The notes under the pieces were generated by a model that did no database searches, had not been told where the DNA came from, and saw nothing but the letters and a program-made list of their open reading frames with translations. Of a stretch of DNA of 40,775 nucleotides, positions 7,983 to 17,092 are shown piece after piece. Position 1 is the stretch's first letter, and every line of letters begins with the position of its first letter. Position numbers and translations under genes: made by a program. Source of the DNA: Puniceicoccales bacterium Verruco_02 (GTDB taxonomy: Bacteria; Verrucomicrobiota; Verrucomicrobiia; Opitutales; Oceanipulchritudinaceae); assembly GCA_001604585.1 (NCBI GenBank), contig LVBW01000016.1, positions 1 through 40,775 on the forward strand, in the 5' to 3' direction.

Positions 7983-9344
7983 ATGAATTTCATAAGCACA
8001 AGGGGAGGTTCGGAGCCGGTTGCGTTTTCTGAGGCTGTTGCGCGGGGTTTGGCCCCGGACGGCGGCCTGTACCTGCCGGAGAGCTTGCCGGACATTTCCG
8101 CGCAACTTTCCCGCTGGGAATGGCTTGGCTACGCCGACCTGTGCGAGGAGTTCTTTGCCCTTTTCAGCGACTTGCCCCGCGAAAGATTGCACAGTGTGGT
8201 GCAGAGCGCCTACTCGCGCTTCGATACTCCGCAGGTGGCCCCGATGATCAAGCTGGACGAGCGCACCTACGTGCAGGAGCTTTTCCACGGCCCTACGCTC
8301 GCCTTCAAGGACTTTGCCCTTCAGGTGTTGGGCGGCCTCTACGAGGAGCAGATAGCGCGCACTGGCAGGCCCATCACCGTGCTGGGCGCCACGAGCGGCG
8401 ACACCGGCGCGGCGGCCATTCACGGTCTTCTCGGTCGCCAGGGGGTGAACATCTTCATCCTTTACCCGGACGGGCGCGTTTCTCCCCTTCAAGAGCGGCA
8501 GATGACCTGCACGGGCGCGCCGAACGTGTTCCCTCTGGCAATAGAGGGCACTTTTGACGACGCGCAGGCTGCGCTCAAGGACGTGTTTAATGACGCGGCC
8601 TTCAAGGATCGTGTGGGCCTGTCGGCGGTCAACTCTATTAACATTGCCCGCATCCTGGCCCAGTGCGTGTACTACATCCACGCCTTCCTACAGCTTCCCA
8701 AGGAGCGGCGCTCCAATGTGGAGTTTGTCGTCCCCACGGGCAACTTCGGCAATGTGCTGGCGGGCTGGATGGCACAGCGCATGGGCCTGCCAGCCAAGAG
8801 CTTCCGCGTGGCGACAAACCAGAACGACATCCTGTACCGCTTTTTCCGCACGGGCCGTTACGAGCTGGGCGAAGTGCGCCCAAGTCATGCCCCCTCGATG
8901 GACATTCAGGTGGCGTCGAATTTCGAGCGCTTCATATACTTCGCCCTCGGAGAGGACGCCGCCGCGACGCGCTCAGCGATGGAGCAGTTCAAGAAAACGG
9001 GCAGCTTTTTCCTTGAGAACTTCGACGCTGGCAGCTTCCGCACCTCCCGTGCCGACGATGCGGACATACTACGCATCATACGCCGGGTGAAGGAGGATTA
9101 CAACTACGTAGCCGACCCGCACACCGCCTGCGGCTTTGCCGAACTGGACCCGGAGGCTACGAGCGTAATTCTCTCCACAGCGCACCCGGCCAAGTTCCCC
9201 GCCGTGATAGCAGAGGCTACGGGCGTGGAGGTGACGAGCGTCTCGCTAGATGCCCTGAAGGCATTGCCGATAGTCAAACACCGGGTGGCGGCAGAGAAAA
9301 GCGCCATAGAGGGTTTCATACTTACGGCACTTGGCAAGGCCTAG
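7983..9344 (+). CDS. thrC: Threonine synthase
   Basis: It converts O-phospho-L-homoserine to L-threonine in the last step of threonine synthesis, using PLP. The 453-residue product starts with the Thr_synth_N pattern MNFISTRGGSEPVAFSEAV and GLAPDGGLYLPE. The PLP lysine is Lys109 in FHGPTLAFKDFALQ. ATSGDTGAAAIHGLLGR and VPTGNFGNVLAGW follow as the cofactor-phosphate and substrate regions. An in-frame ATG at 7776 would add 69 residues that do not resemble the family and would run through the inverted repeat, so 7983 is chosen. No other thr genes are adjacent. Confidence 0.95.
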   Translation: MNFISTRGGSEPVAFSEAVARGLAPDGGLYLPESLPDISAQLSRWEWLGYADLCEEFFALFSDLPRERLHSVVQSAYSRFDTPQVAPMIKLDERTYVQELFHGPTLAFKDFALQVLGGLYEEQIARTGRPITVLGATSGDTGAAAIHGLLGRQGVNIFILYPDGRVSPLQERQMTCTGAPNVFPLAIEGTFDDAQAALKDVFNDAAFKDRVGLSAVNSINIARILAQCVYYIHAFLQLPKERRSNVEFVVPTGNFGNVLAGWMAQRMGLPAKSFRVATNQNDILYRFFRTGRYELGEVRPSHAPSMDIQVASNFERFIYFALGEDAAATRSAMEQFKKTGSFFLENFDAGSFRTSRADDADILRIIRRVKEDYNYVADPHTACGFAELDPEATSVILSTAHPAKFPAVIAEATGVEVTSVSLDALKALPIVKHRVAAEKSAIEGFILTALGKA

Positions 9345-9437
9345 ATGGTTAAGCCGGGGCCTCTGTTTTCGTGACAGGGCACAAGATTTTGCACATTCGG
9401 TTTTACCCCTGCCCTCCGAGGCCGTATCTTTGTATTG

Positions 9438-10583
9438 ATGAAGCGCAAGGGTCTCTTTGAACACGCTGCCGAAGCCGAGCATCTGGTTGATTCGATGTCC
9501 GGCTCCCTGCCTGTCTTGTTCATGATACTGGACGAGGACAGACGCATTCGTTTTGCAAACGATTTGACACTGAAGACCATTGGCGTTACCAGCCGCGAAG
9601 CGGCCTACGGCAAGCGCCCCGGAGAGGCCCTTGGCTGCGAAATGGCCTGTGTTAGTCCAGAGGGCTGTGGCCATTCTCCGCGCTGTCCGCGCTGTGGTGC
9701 CTTTCAGGCTATAATGGATGCGCTTAGCGGACTTACCTCTGTTCATGAATGCCTGTTCAGGAGCAGCGATGGCAATTGCGCGAACTTCCGCGTCTGGACG
9801 CGGCCCTTCAGCCACGGCGGGCGAAGTTATGTCACCTTTAGTATGTTGGACATAGCCGCCGAAAAGCGCCGTGAAGCCCTTGAGCGTACCTTCTTCCACG
9901 ATCTTATGAATTCAGCCTCCGGCATCTCCGGTCTTGTGGACGTTATGAGTATGCACCCGGAGAACGCATTGCAGGTATCCCGCCTCATGAAGCTGACCCG
10001 CGAGGGAGTAGGCCAGATGGTGGAGGAGATACGTTCGGCAAAGGCCCTGTTCATGGCCGAGTCCGATTCGCTGGCCATCAACCCCAAGCTGTTCCGCGCC
10101 TCGGAATTGCTTTGGCGCCTAGGCTCGCGTAATTTCTGTGGGGCGACAAGGGAAAGTTTCCACTACATCGGGTTGGAGCCGGGGGCCCAGGATTTCGACC
10201 TTGTCAGCGACGAGACCTTGATACTGCGCATATTGTCCAACCTTGTGAAGAACGCCGTCGAGGCCGACGGCAGTGCAGCTTGGGTCAGAGTCACTGCCAG
10301 CGACAGTAGCGAAGGGGGCATTTTCCATATCCACAACGAAACGGTCATCCCTGCGGAGCTTCAAGGAGACTTGTTCAAGCGTTCGTTCAGCACCAAGGGA
10401 CCGGGCAGGGGCCTTGGCACTTATGGAGCCAGACTCTTTGCGGAACGCTTCCTTGGCGGGCGCATATGGTTTACTAGCGAAGTGGGGCAGGGGACCACAT
10501 TTCATGTCAAAGTGCCCAATCTGGCCTCTCGCGTGGAGGATTCTCTTTCAGGCAGTATTCGCGAGGCTCTGCACGAGGACTGA
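9438..10583 (+). CDS. Orphan PAS-domain sensor histidine kinase with cysteine cluster
   Basis: A 381-residue cytoplasmic-looking kinase with no transmembrane segment. Residues about 15-140 form a PAS-like sensor. It contains C67-x3-C71-x5-C77-x5-C83-x2-C86 (C77 to C86 is CGHSPRCPRC), a pattern that suits metal, iron-sulfur or redox sensing. The H-box is TFFHDLMNSASG with His154. The HATPase domain shows the N box NLVKNAVEA (268-276), a degenerate G1 (HNETVIP), SFSTKGPGRGLGTYG (G2) and EVGQGTTFHVKVP. No response regulator is next to it, so its partner is elsewhere. A TTG three bases before the ATG is also possible as start. The signal is unknown. Confidence 0.87.
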   Translation: MKRKGLFEHAAEAEHLVDSMSGSLPVLFMILDEDRRIRFANDLTLKTIGVTSREAAYGKRPGEALGCEMACVSPEGCGHSPRCPRCGAFQAIMDALSGLTSVHECLFRSSDGNCANFRVWTRPFSHGGRSYVTFSMLDIAAEKRREALERTFFHDLMNSASGISGLVDVMSMHPENALQVSRLMKLTREGVGQMVEEIRSAKALFMAESDSLAINPKLFRASELLWRLGSRNFCGATRESFHYIGLEPGAQDFDLVSDETLILRILSNLVKNAVEADGSAAWVRVTASDSSEGGIFHIHNETVIPAELQGDLFKRSFSTKGPGRGLGTYGARLFAERFLGGRIWFTSEVGQGTTFHVKVPNLASRVEDSLSGSIREALHED

Positions 10584-10603
10584 CATTTTGCCGTAAGCCA
10601 GCT

Positions 10604-10632
10604 TGACTTGAAGGTTAATTAACTGGTAACTG
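10604..10632 (+). promoter_or_regulatory. Candidate promoter with palindromic spacer upstream of cimA
   Basis: TTGACT (10604-10609) and TAACTG (10627-10632) are separated by 17 bp, and the spacer contains the 10-bp palindrome GTTAATTAAC (10614-10623). The -10 match is poor. If real, it gives a roughly 240-nt leader that includes the hairpin at 10679-10726. Confidence 0.25.
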
Positions 10633-10678
10633 CTTCATCACGCGATGAAAGAACGCCACCACGGTATTCTCATTACTG

Positions 10679-10730
10679 GCGCGGCCCGGCGAATTAGCTA
10701 AGGGGCCGGGCTTCGCGTTGCCGCGCTTTT
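10679..10730 (+). terminator. Nested GC-rich hairpin followed by TTTT between kinase gene and cimA
   Basis: An outer stem GCGCG (10679-10683) / CGCGC (10722-10726) encloses an inner stem GCCCGGC (10684-10690) / GCCGGGC (10705-10711). TTTT follows at 10727. It lies 95 nt after the kinase stop and 148 nt before cimA. It may be the kinase terminator or an attenuator in the cimA leader; the sequence alone does not decide. Confidence 0.5.
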
Positions 10731-10878
10731 ACTGACAGCGCCCGGTTCCTGTGACCACTTGATGTTAGCCAACCCGCGCTAGGGAACATGCTCCCATGCG
10801 CGTACGCCGTTCCATTCCGCGTCAACGGTTGCAAACAGAGGCGCGAGACGAATTAATTGTCCATCAAGATTTTACGTA

Positions 10879-12468
10879 ATGAATACCGCAAAGACTTCCG
10901 TTCTTGTCTATGATACCACCCTTCGCGACGGCACCCAGGGCGAGGGCGTTTCCTTTTCAGTAAGTGCAAAGCTGGAGCTGGCCAAGAGGCTGGATTCCTT
11001 CGGCATCGACTACATCGAGGGCGGCTGGCCCGGCTCCAACCCGCGCGACATGGCCTTCTTCGAGCAGGTGCGCGATTACAAGTTCCGCCACGCCAAGGTG
11101 GCCGCATTCGGGTCCACCCGCCGTGCCAACACGCCCGTCGATCAGGATTCGCAGGTGCGGATGCTGCTCGACGCACAGACGCCCGTTGTCACGATCTTTG
11201 GCAAGACCTGGCTGTTGCACGTTACAGAGGTGCTGCACACCACGCCCGAGGAAAACCTCGCCATGATCGAGGACACCGTGCGCTATCTCTGCGAGAACGG
11301 GCGCGAGGTCGTTTACGATGCCGAGCATTTCTTTGACGGCTATGCCGACAACCCTGCCTATGCGCTGGATACCCTTGCCGCCGCAGCCCGCGGAGGCGCG
11401 GGCTGCCTCACGCTCTGCGACACCAACGGGGGCACCATGCCAGAGAGGCTCGTGCAGACGGTGCGCAGCGTGGTTGGGCGCTTCCCGGGCCTGCCCGTCG
11501 GGATGCACTGCCACAACGACTGCGGCATGGGCGTGGCGCTAAGCTTGTTGGGTGTGGAGGCCGGGGCAAGGATGGTGCAGGGCACGATGAACGGCTACGG
11601 CGAGCGCACGGGCAATGCCAACCTTGTGACTGTGATGGGCAATCTGGCCCTGAAAATGGGCTTCGACATGAACTGCGCAGCCAACATCAAGGGCCTGCGC
11701 AAGCTTTCGCTCTTTGTCGATGACCTTGCCAACATCAACCCCGACAGTAAGCAGCCCTTCGTCGGGGCGAGCGCCTTTGCCCACAAGGGTGGCGTCCACG
11801 CCAACGCGGCCAAGAAGCTGGCCCGCAGCTACGAGCATATCGAGCCGGAGACTGTGGGCAACCGCCAGCGCGTGCTACTTTCGGACATGTCGGGCGGCAG
11901 CAGCGTCGTCATGAAGGCGAAGGAGCTGGGCATAGAGCTGGAGGAAAAGAGCCAGCAGATGCGCGACTTTCTATCCATGCTTAAGGAGCTGGAGTTCAAG
12001 GGCTACGAGTACGAGAACGCCGATGCCTCGATGGAAGTGCTTCTTCGCAGACACTTCCACGACATGGGCGACTTGTTCAAGCTAGTGAGCTATCGCGTAA
12101 TAACCGAGGTGGACCGCAAGACCGACGAGATCGTTTCCGAGGCCACGGTGAAGCTGATGGTCAATGGCGAGGTTCACCACACGGTGGCCGAGTCCAACGG
12201 CCCGGTGGGCGCTCTTGACCATGCCTTGCGCAAGGCCCTGACAGCGGCATACCCATTCCTTGAGAAGGTGAAGCTGCTCGATTACAAGGTGCGCATCCTG
12301 GACAAGGGCATGGGTACGGACTCCACCGTGCGCGTCCTCATTCTCTCCAGCGACGGCACGCGCACATGGTGGACCACGGGCGCGGGGACTAACATCATAC
12401 AGTCCAGCTACGAGGCTGTGCGCGATTCGCTGCTATACGCGATAATGAACCAGAACGCTCAGGCCTAG
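10879..12468 (+). CDS. cimA: (R)-citramalate synthase
   Basis: It condenses acetyl-CoA with pyruvate to (R)-citramalate, a threonine-independent entry to isoleucine synthesis. The 529-residue protein has a catalytic TIM barrel with YDTTLRDGTQGEGVSFS (residues 11-27), LCDTNGG, and the metal-binding GMHCHNDCGMGVA (His210, His212). FAHKGGVHANA marks the linker. The last 130 residues form the LeuA-type allosteric and dimerisation domain (VMVNGE-like KLMVNGEVHHTVAESNGPVG). The GEGVSFS stretch and a length near 530 favour CimA over 2-isopropylmalate synthase or homocitrate synthase. A structured 295-nt gap precedes it and a strong terminator follows it. No Shine-Dalgarno site is evident. Confidence 0.88.
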   Translation: MNTAKTSVLVYDTTLRDGTQGEGVSFSVSAKLELAKRLDSFGIDYIEGGWPGSNPRDMAFFEQVRDYKFRHAKVAAFGSTRRANTPVDQDSQVRMLLDAQTPVVTIFGKTWLLHVTEVLHTTPEENLAMIEDTVRYLCENGREVVYDAEHFFDGYADNPAYALDTLAAAARGGAGCLTLCDTNGGTMPERLVQTVRSVVGRFPGLPVGMHCHNDCGMGVALSLLGVEAGARMVQGTMNGYGERTGNANLVTVMGNLALKMGFDMNCAANIKGLRKLSLFVDDLANINPDSKQPFVGASAFAHKGGVHANAAKKLARSYEHIEPETVGNRQRVLLSDMSGGSSVVMKAKELGIELEEKSQQMRDFLSMLKELEFKGYEYENADASMEVLLRRHFHDMGDLFKLVSYRVITEVDRKTDEIVSEATVKLMVNGEVHHTVAESNGPVGALDHALRKALTAAYPFLEKVKLLDYKVRILDKGMGTDSTVRVLILSSDGTRTWWTTGAGTNIIQSSYEAVRDSLLYAIMNQNAQA

Positions 12469-12501
12469 TCGAAGGGGGCAAAGACGCCTCGCCATTATAT
12501 G

Positions 12502-12547
12502 CGAAAGCCCCCGCCAAGGACGCACAGGGTCCGGGCGGGGGCTTTCG
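12502..12547. terminator. Strong bidirectional terminator between cimA and the FKBP gene
   Basis: CGAAAGCCCCCGCC (12502-12515) pairs perfectly with GGCGGGGGCTTTCG (12534-12547), leaving an 18-nt loop. It lies between convergent genes, 33 nt after cimA and 16 nt after the end of the minus-strand isomerase gene. Confidence 0.85.
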
Positions 12548-12563
12548 TATGTATCGCTGGCGG

Positions 12564-12989
12564 CTAGTAGCCCTTGCGAACGCCCACCACTTCCACGTCG
12601 AACACGAGCATCGAGCCAGGCTGAATGCCGCATCCGGGAGGCGGATTTTCGCCGTAGCCGAGCTTGCCGGGTATGTAGAGGCGGACCTTGCCCCCGACAC
12701 CCACAAGCTGCACGCCTTCGCTGAAACCGGGCACTACGGCCGCGACGGGGAATTCAACCGGACGGCGGCTTTGGTCGAACACCTGCCCGCTTATGAGGCT
12801 GCCCTTGTAGTTGACGCTCACAAGGTCCATCCTCGTGGCCTTCTTCGATGCGTCGCCCTCGGCGATGATCGTGTAAAACAGGCCGCTCTTTGAGAGAGTG
12901 GGCTGTTCGGGCAGGGCTTCGATGAAGGCCTTGCCGAGGCGTTCGTTTTCCTCGACTTTTTTCATGAGGGCGGTGAATCGCGGATCCAT
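12564..12989 (-). CDS. FKBP-type peptidyl-prolyl cis-trans isomerase
   Basis: A 141-residue single-domain isomerase that catalyses prolyl cis-trans interconversion during folding. A 45-residue helical N-terminal lead (MKKVEENERLGKAF) precedes the FKBP domain, seen in TIIAEGDASKKATRMDLVSV, NYKGSLISGQVFDQS, FPVAAVVPGFSEGVQLVGVG, RLYIPGKLGYGENPPPGCGI and MLVFDVEVVGV. No signal peptide or lipobox is present, so a cytoplasmic location is likely, unlike FkpA-type periplasmic members, although the helical lead resembles theirs. It shares a terminator with cimA and is divergent from a small unknown gene on +. Confidence 0.92.
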   Translation of the reverse strand: MDPRFTALMKKVEENERLGKAFIEALPEQPTLSKSGLFYTIIAEGDASKKATRMDLVSVNYKGSLISGQVFDQSRRPVEFPVAAVVPGFSEGVQLVGVGGKVRLYIPGKLGYGENPPPGCGIQPGSMLVFDVEVVGVRKGY

Positions 12990-13334
12990 TTGTTTAGGGA
13001 TGGCTATTGGGGGTTATGTACCGCCTGCACCGTTTGTCCGGCCTATCAGGCGAAGAGGCAGAAGCCTGCCTCTTGGGCGTGGCCGCGTCAAGCTGCTGAT
13101 AGGTTGCCAACAGTTCGGAACTATGCCCTGTGCTTGTTCCATGCTTACAGTGGACACTTTGTGTAAAAGAGTTATGAAGAGCCTTGCCGAGTATATGCAC
13201 CAGATGCATATGGGACGATAAACCATGCCGGGGGATAGGCAGGAGTCGATGAGGCGCTGGGTGACTTGGGTGCGCAATGGAGCCAAATATCGCGCCTTGG
13301 GTTAAATCCATTGCTTCGTTACTCTGCTGACTGT
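12990..13334. other. 345-nt divergent intergenic region with an inverted repeat
   Basis: No credible gene is seen. It separates the minus-strand FKBP gene from the plus-strand small gene, so it should hold both promoters, but no convincing -35/-10 pair stands out. The clearest element is ATATGCA-ccaga-TGCATAT at 13193-13211, a 7-bp inverted repeat of operator size. Confidence 0.5.
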
Positions 13335-13652
13335 ATGAATGAATACGTGGGCAGAATAAACAACACGGATGCACTCGAAGCCTTCGCTCTTGATGCGGAG
13401 GCGCAGCCGCTGCCTAGCCCTGAACAGTCCTCGCCCGCTATTGTAGAGCTGAACGCTTCCGACGCTGGGAATCTGTCCTTCATCGTGTCGCACCGCATTG
13501 CCCGCAATCAGGCTTGGCGCCTGATGCTGGATCGCGAGGAGAACGAGGCTGCGATGGCAGAACTTGCAGAGAAGGTGGCGCGGCGTCTCGAAGAGCTGTC
13601 CCTGCGTCTTGCCGATGACAGGGCTAGGGCTGAACTTGGCGGCGAACGCTAA
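13335..13652 (+). CDS. Small protein of unknown function with helical C-terminus
   Basis: A 105-residue product that I do not recognise. The start at the ATG of MNEYVGRINN is preferred over a longer in-frame start at 13266, because the upstream residues look non-coding. The N-terminal half is acidic and Pro-containing (DAEAQPLPSPEQSSP). Residues from about 55 onward are strongly helical and charged, with heptad-like spacing (MLDREENEAAMAELAEKVAR, RLEELSLRLADDRARAEL), suggesting a short coiled coil. It has no signal peptide or membrane segment. A weak hairpin with a T-tract follows at 13680-13697. Existence is supported by length and composition only. Confidence 0.5.
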   Translation: MNEYVGRINNTDALEAFALDAEAQPLPSPEQSSPAIVELNASDAGNLSFIVSHRIARNQAWRLMLDREENEAAMAELAEKVARRLEELSLRLADDRARAELGGER

Positions 13653-14127
13653 CGGAACGGCCAAAAGGGCCTGTGTTTTCGTGCATGGGCACGTTTTGCG
13701 GTACACTGTCAACTTACGTTGTCACATAGTTTGAACGCCTGAATGGCTGTACCGGATGGTTTTACGGAAATATGGGCTGGCAATTCCCATGTGCCGCGTG
13801 CGATTATATATTGCAGCAAGGGAGGTACGCCCCGCTTCGCCCTCGACGCAAGCCATCGCGGTGTGTCGTGCGCGCCCCCCGGCCAGCCGCATGCAGGACG
13901 GCAAGGGCCGTGATGGGTCCGGTTTTACCCCGGGCTTATGGCCTTTCGCGTCGTTTGTCGCCCAGTGTACCGTGCTGTGATGTACTGTTTTTTGTCATTA
14001 TTGGCTGCCAGCGCGAATTTGCACGCTTTATGCCTGCCCGGAAGGAATCGGCGTGGCGCCATAGCTTTCATTACTAACAAGTAATAGTTTATACACACTG
14101 GACCGCCTTTGGACGGCCCCCAATGCA
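13653..14127. other. 475-nt region upstream of sucC without a convincing gene
   Basis: Short open frames exist (for example 13772-14077) but have Arg/Pro/Cys-rich translations without recognisable folds, and I do not accept them. Besides the weak terminator it contains ATTACT-aaca-AGTAAT near 14070-14085, about 45 nt before sucC. An AT-rich stretch around 14081-14095 could hold a -10 element. It is long for a simple promoter region and may include an untranslated leader or a small RNA. Confidence 0.45.
13680..13697 (+). terminator. Weak terminator after the small helical gene
   Basis: CGTGC-atgg-GCACG followed directly by TTTT, 28 nt after the stop codon. The stem is only 5 bp, so its efficiency is doubtful. 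Confidence 0.4.
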
Positions 14128-15321
14128 ATGAATATTCACGAATACCAGGCAAAAGAACTATTCGCACAATACGGGATCCCCGTGCCCAAGGGCGTGGCCG
14201 TGCAAAGTGCGGACAAATTGGAAGAGGCCCTTGCCTCCATGCCCCAAGGGGTGGTGGTGGTAAAGGCCCAGATACATGCGGGTGGCCGCGGCAAAGGAAC
14301 ATTCACAGATGGCTTTCAAGGCGGTGTGAAGGTGTGTCCCGGCCATGCGCAAGCCCTTGAAGTGGCCGCGAAGATGCTAGGCAATACCCTTGTTACCAAG
14401 CAGACCGGTCCCGTCGGAAAGCGTGTGGGGACGGTGTACTTCAACGAACCGGTCAAGATCGCCAAGGAGTATTACCTTGCCGTGACTTTGGACCGTGCTA
14501 GGGGCAGGCCCGTCGTCATCGCCTCGACAGAGGGCGGCATGGATATTGAAAAGGTGGCCGCCGAAAGCCCGGAGAAGATCGTCCGCATCAATGTGGACCC
14601 GGACGGCGGAGTGCAGGCCTACGAAAAGCGCGTGTTGGCATATGCGCTCGGCTTCGACGGCAAGGAGCTGTTCAAGCAGTTCAGTCCCTTTATCGACGCG
14701 CTGGTCAAGCTCTACTGGGAAAAGGACTGTTCGCTCGTGGAGGTGAACCCTCTCATTGTATCTGCCGATGGCAGGCTTATCGCACTCGACGCCAAGATTG
14801 GCTTCGACGACAACGCCATCTACCGCCACCCGGAAATCGAGGCCCTGCGAGACCTTTCCGAAGAGGATCCCAAGGAGATAGAAGCGGGCAAGAGCGGCCT
14901 GTCCTACATAGCCCTCGATGGCAACATCGCCTGCCTTGTGAACGGGGCGGGCCTTGCGATGGCCACGATGGACATCATCAAGCACTACGGCGGCAGGCCG
15001 GCCAACTTCCTCGACGTGGGCGGCGGCGCCAGCGTGGAGGCTGTCACGAACGCCTTTCGCATCATCCTTTCGGACCCGAACGTTAAGGGCATACTGGTCA
15101 ACATCTTCGGTGGCATAATGAGCTGCAAGACCATCGCCGACGGCATCATTGGTGCCGCGCACAATGTGCATATCACAATTCCGCTTGTCGTGCGCCTGGA
15201 GGGCAACTCCGTCAAGGAGGGCAAGCAGGCGCTGGCCGATACAGACATTACAATCATATCCGCCGACGGCATGGCCGATGCGGCAGAGAAGATTGTGGCC
15301 GCAGTGGCCAAGGCCGGATAA
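14128..15321 (+). CDS. sucC: Succinate-CoA ligase (ADP/GDP-forming), beta subunit
   Basis: With SucD it interconverts succinyl-CoA and succinate with substrate-level phosphorylation in the TCA cycle. The 397-residue product opens with the ATP-grasp start [20 protein letters not shown]. It shows [14 protein letters not shown] (nucleotide-binding loop), [20 protein letters not shown] with the metal ligands, and the carboxy-terminal ligase domain with [18 protein letters not shown] and [14 protein letters not shown]. Length and order are typical. sucD follows after 37 nt, so the two form an operon. The 475-nt upstream gap should hold the promoter. Confidence 0.97.
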   Translation: MNIHEYQAKELFAQYGIPVPKGVAVQSADKLEEALASMPQGVVVVKAQIHAGGRGKGTFTDGFQGGVKVCPGHAQALEVAAKMLGNTLVTKQTGPVGKRVGTVYFNEPVKIAKEYYLAVTLDRARGRPVVIASTEGGMDIEKVAAESPEKIVRINVDPDGGVQAYEKRVLAYALGFDGKELFKQFSPFIDALVKLYWEKDCSLVEVNPLIVSADGRLIALDAKIGFDDNAIYRHPEIEALRDLSEEDPKEIEAGKSGLSYIALDGNIACLVNGAGLAMATMDIIKHYGGRPANFLDVGGGASVEAVTNAFRIILSDPNVKGILVNIFGGIMSCKTIADGIIGAAHNVHITIPLVVRLEGNSVKEGKQALADTDITIISADGMADAAEKIVAAVAKAG

Positions 15322-15358
15322 ATCCCCCATCACCAAGCTATTCAAGGAACAAGTTCCA

Positions 15359-16243
15359 ATGAGCATTCTAGTCAACAAGGACACCCGTGTGGTGGGGCAG
15401 GGCATCACCGGCAAGGCCGGCTCCAAGCACGCCCTCAACAACATTGCCTACGGCACCAACTACGTAGCCGCGGTAACACCCGGCAAGGGCGGCACAGATT
15501 TTGACGGCGTGAGCAAGAAGCTGCCCGTTTTCAACACCGTGCGCGATGCCGTCGTTAACGAAGGCGCCAACACTTCGGTTATATTCGTGCCTCCTCCCTT
15601 CGCAGCGGACGGCATACTTGAGGCCATCGAGGCAGGCATCCGCCTCATTATCTGCATAACCGAGGGCATCCCCGTGCGCGACATGATCCGCGTAAAGGCC
15701 GCCCTGCGCGACAATCCGCAGGCGCGCCTGGTCGGACCGAACTGCCCAGGCGTTATGACGCCCGGCCAGTGCAACGTGGGCATCATGCCCGGCTACATCG
15801 CCCGTCCCGGCAAGGTGGGCGTAGTATCCCGCTCGGGCACGCTTACTTACGAGGCCGTCTATCAGCTCACCCAGCGCGGCTACGGCCAGAGTACCTGCAT
15901 TGGCATCGGCGGCGACCCGGTCAACGGCACGAGCCACTTGGACGTTATCCGAATGTTCAACGAGGATCCGGAGACCGAGGCCATGATCATGATCGGCGAA
16001 ATCGGCGGCAACGCCGAGGAGCTGGCCGCAGCATATATAAAGGAGCATGTGAAGAAGCCCGTCGCGGCCTTCATTGCGGGCGTCACCGCGCCTCCCGGCC
16101 GCCGCATGGGCCACGCGGGCGCGATAGTTTCCGGCGGCTCCGGCACGGCTTCGGCCAAGATCGCGGCGCTCAAGGACGCGGGCATCTCCGTGGCCGACAC
16201 CCCGGCCCAGATGGCAGAGGCTTTGCTAAAGATATACAGCTAG
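15359..16243 (+). CDS. sucD: Succinate-CoA ligase, alpha subunit
   Basis: The alpha subunit binds CoA and carries the phosphohistidine intermediate. The 294-residue product has the Rossmann-type CoA-binding N-terminus ([16 protein letters not shown]), [20 protein letters not shown] and the active-site His252 in [17 protein letters not shown]. The start is the ATG at 15359, with AAGGA about 14 nt upstream; an open frame extending back into sucC is a frame shadow. It is followed at 37 nt by a perfect 14-bp terminator, so sucC-sucD ends here. Confidence 0.97.
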   Translation: MSILVNKDTRVVGQGITGKAGSKHALNNIAYGTNYVAAVTPGKGGTDFDGVSKKLPVFNTVRDAVVNEGANTSVIFVPPPFAADGILEAIEAGIRLIICITEGIPVRDMIRVKAALRDNPQARLVGPNCPGVMTPGQCNVGIMPGYIARPGKVGVVSRSGTLTYEAVYQLTQRGYGQSTCIGIGGDPVNGTSHLDVIRMFNEDPETEAMIMIGEIGGNAEELAAAYIKEHVKKPVAAFIAGVTAPPGRRMGHAGAIVSGGSGTASAKIAALKDAGISVADTPAQMAEALLKIYS

Positions 16244-16280
16244 CCGCCATTCATGGGCTATCTTCTTGCATGAGGATACA

Positions 16281-16314
16281 CAAAAGGCGCACCCGCGATT
16301 GGGTGCGCCTTTTG
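16281..16314 (+). terminator. Rho-independent terminator after sucD
   Basis: CAAAAGGCGCACCC (16281-16294) pairs perfectly with GGGTGCGCCTTTTG (16301-16314) around a 6-nt loop, and the right arm itself carries the T-tract. It would also work on the minus strand. Confidence 0.9.
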
Positions 16315-16672
16315 CATGTAGGGAATACCATGATGCTTGGCTCGGATGCAGGTACTCGCAGGTGAAAAGTGTGTGCGCCACGCCTGCAAGTAGCAAGGAA
16401 TGCATGAACAGTGGCAGCGTTAAAAGGTTGACGCATAGAGTGTTGGATGCGCATATGGCGGCGCTTGACGAAAGCGAATACATATCTTGCCAAGGCGGGG
16501 GCGAACGTGTAGTTTGTTCCGCTTTCCGTCACTGTATTCCGCAGTAATCCAGCGGGTCGGCAGCGTTGCGGCAATCAAACCTGCAAGAAAGTCAGGATGA
16601 TTGTGCTTGCAGTCGGCCCTCAGGAATCTATTTTCCACGTTTTTATCGCTTTTCAGTCAGCTTCAGCAAAAC
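16315..16672. other. 358-nt leader/promoter region before rpsL
   Basis: No gene is supported. It separates the sucCD terminator from the str operon and must hold the promoter for rpsL. TTGACG at 16428-16433 with GCATAT at 16451-16456 (17-bp spacer) is one weak candidate. No recognised ribosomal-protein leader fold was seen. Confidence 0.4.
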
Positions 16673-17056
<384 letters not shown>

Positions 17057-17092
17057 TACTGACAGCTAACACTTTTTAAGAAAGACCATTTC

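Noticed and set aside
14029-14060. SRP RNA-like CCCGGAAGGAA stretch
   Set aside because: The GGAAGGAA resembles the SRP tetraloop region, but flanking helices and the rest of the RNA are not found.
13772-14077. 101-codon plus-strand frame starting MGWQFPCAACDYI
   Set aside because: The CxxC at the start is suggestive, but the rest is Arg/Pro/Cys-rich and typical of non-coding GC-rich DNA, with no ribosome site.
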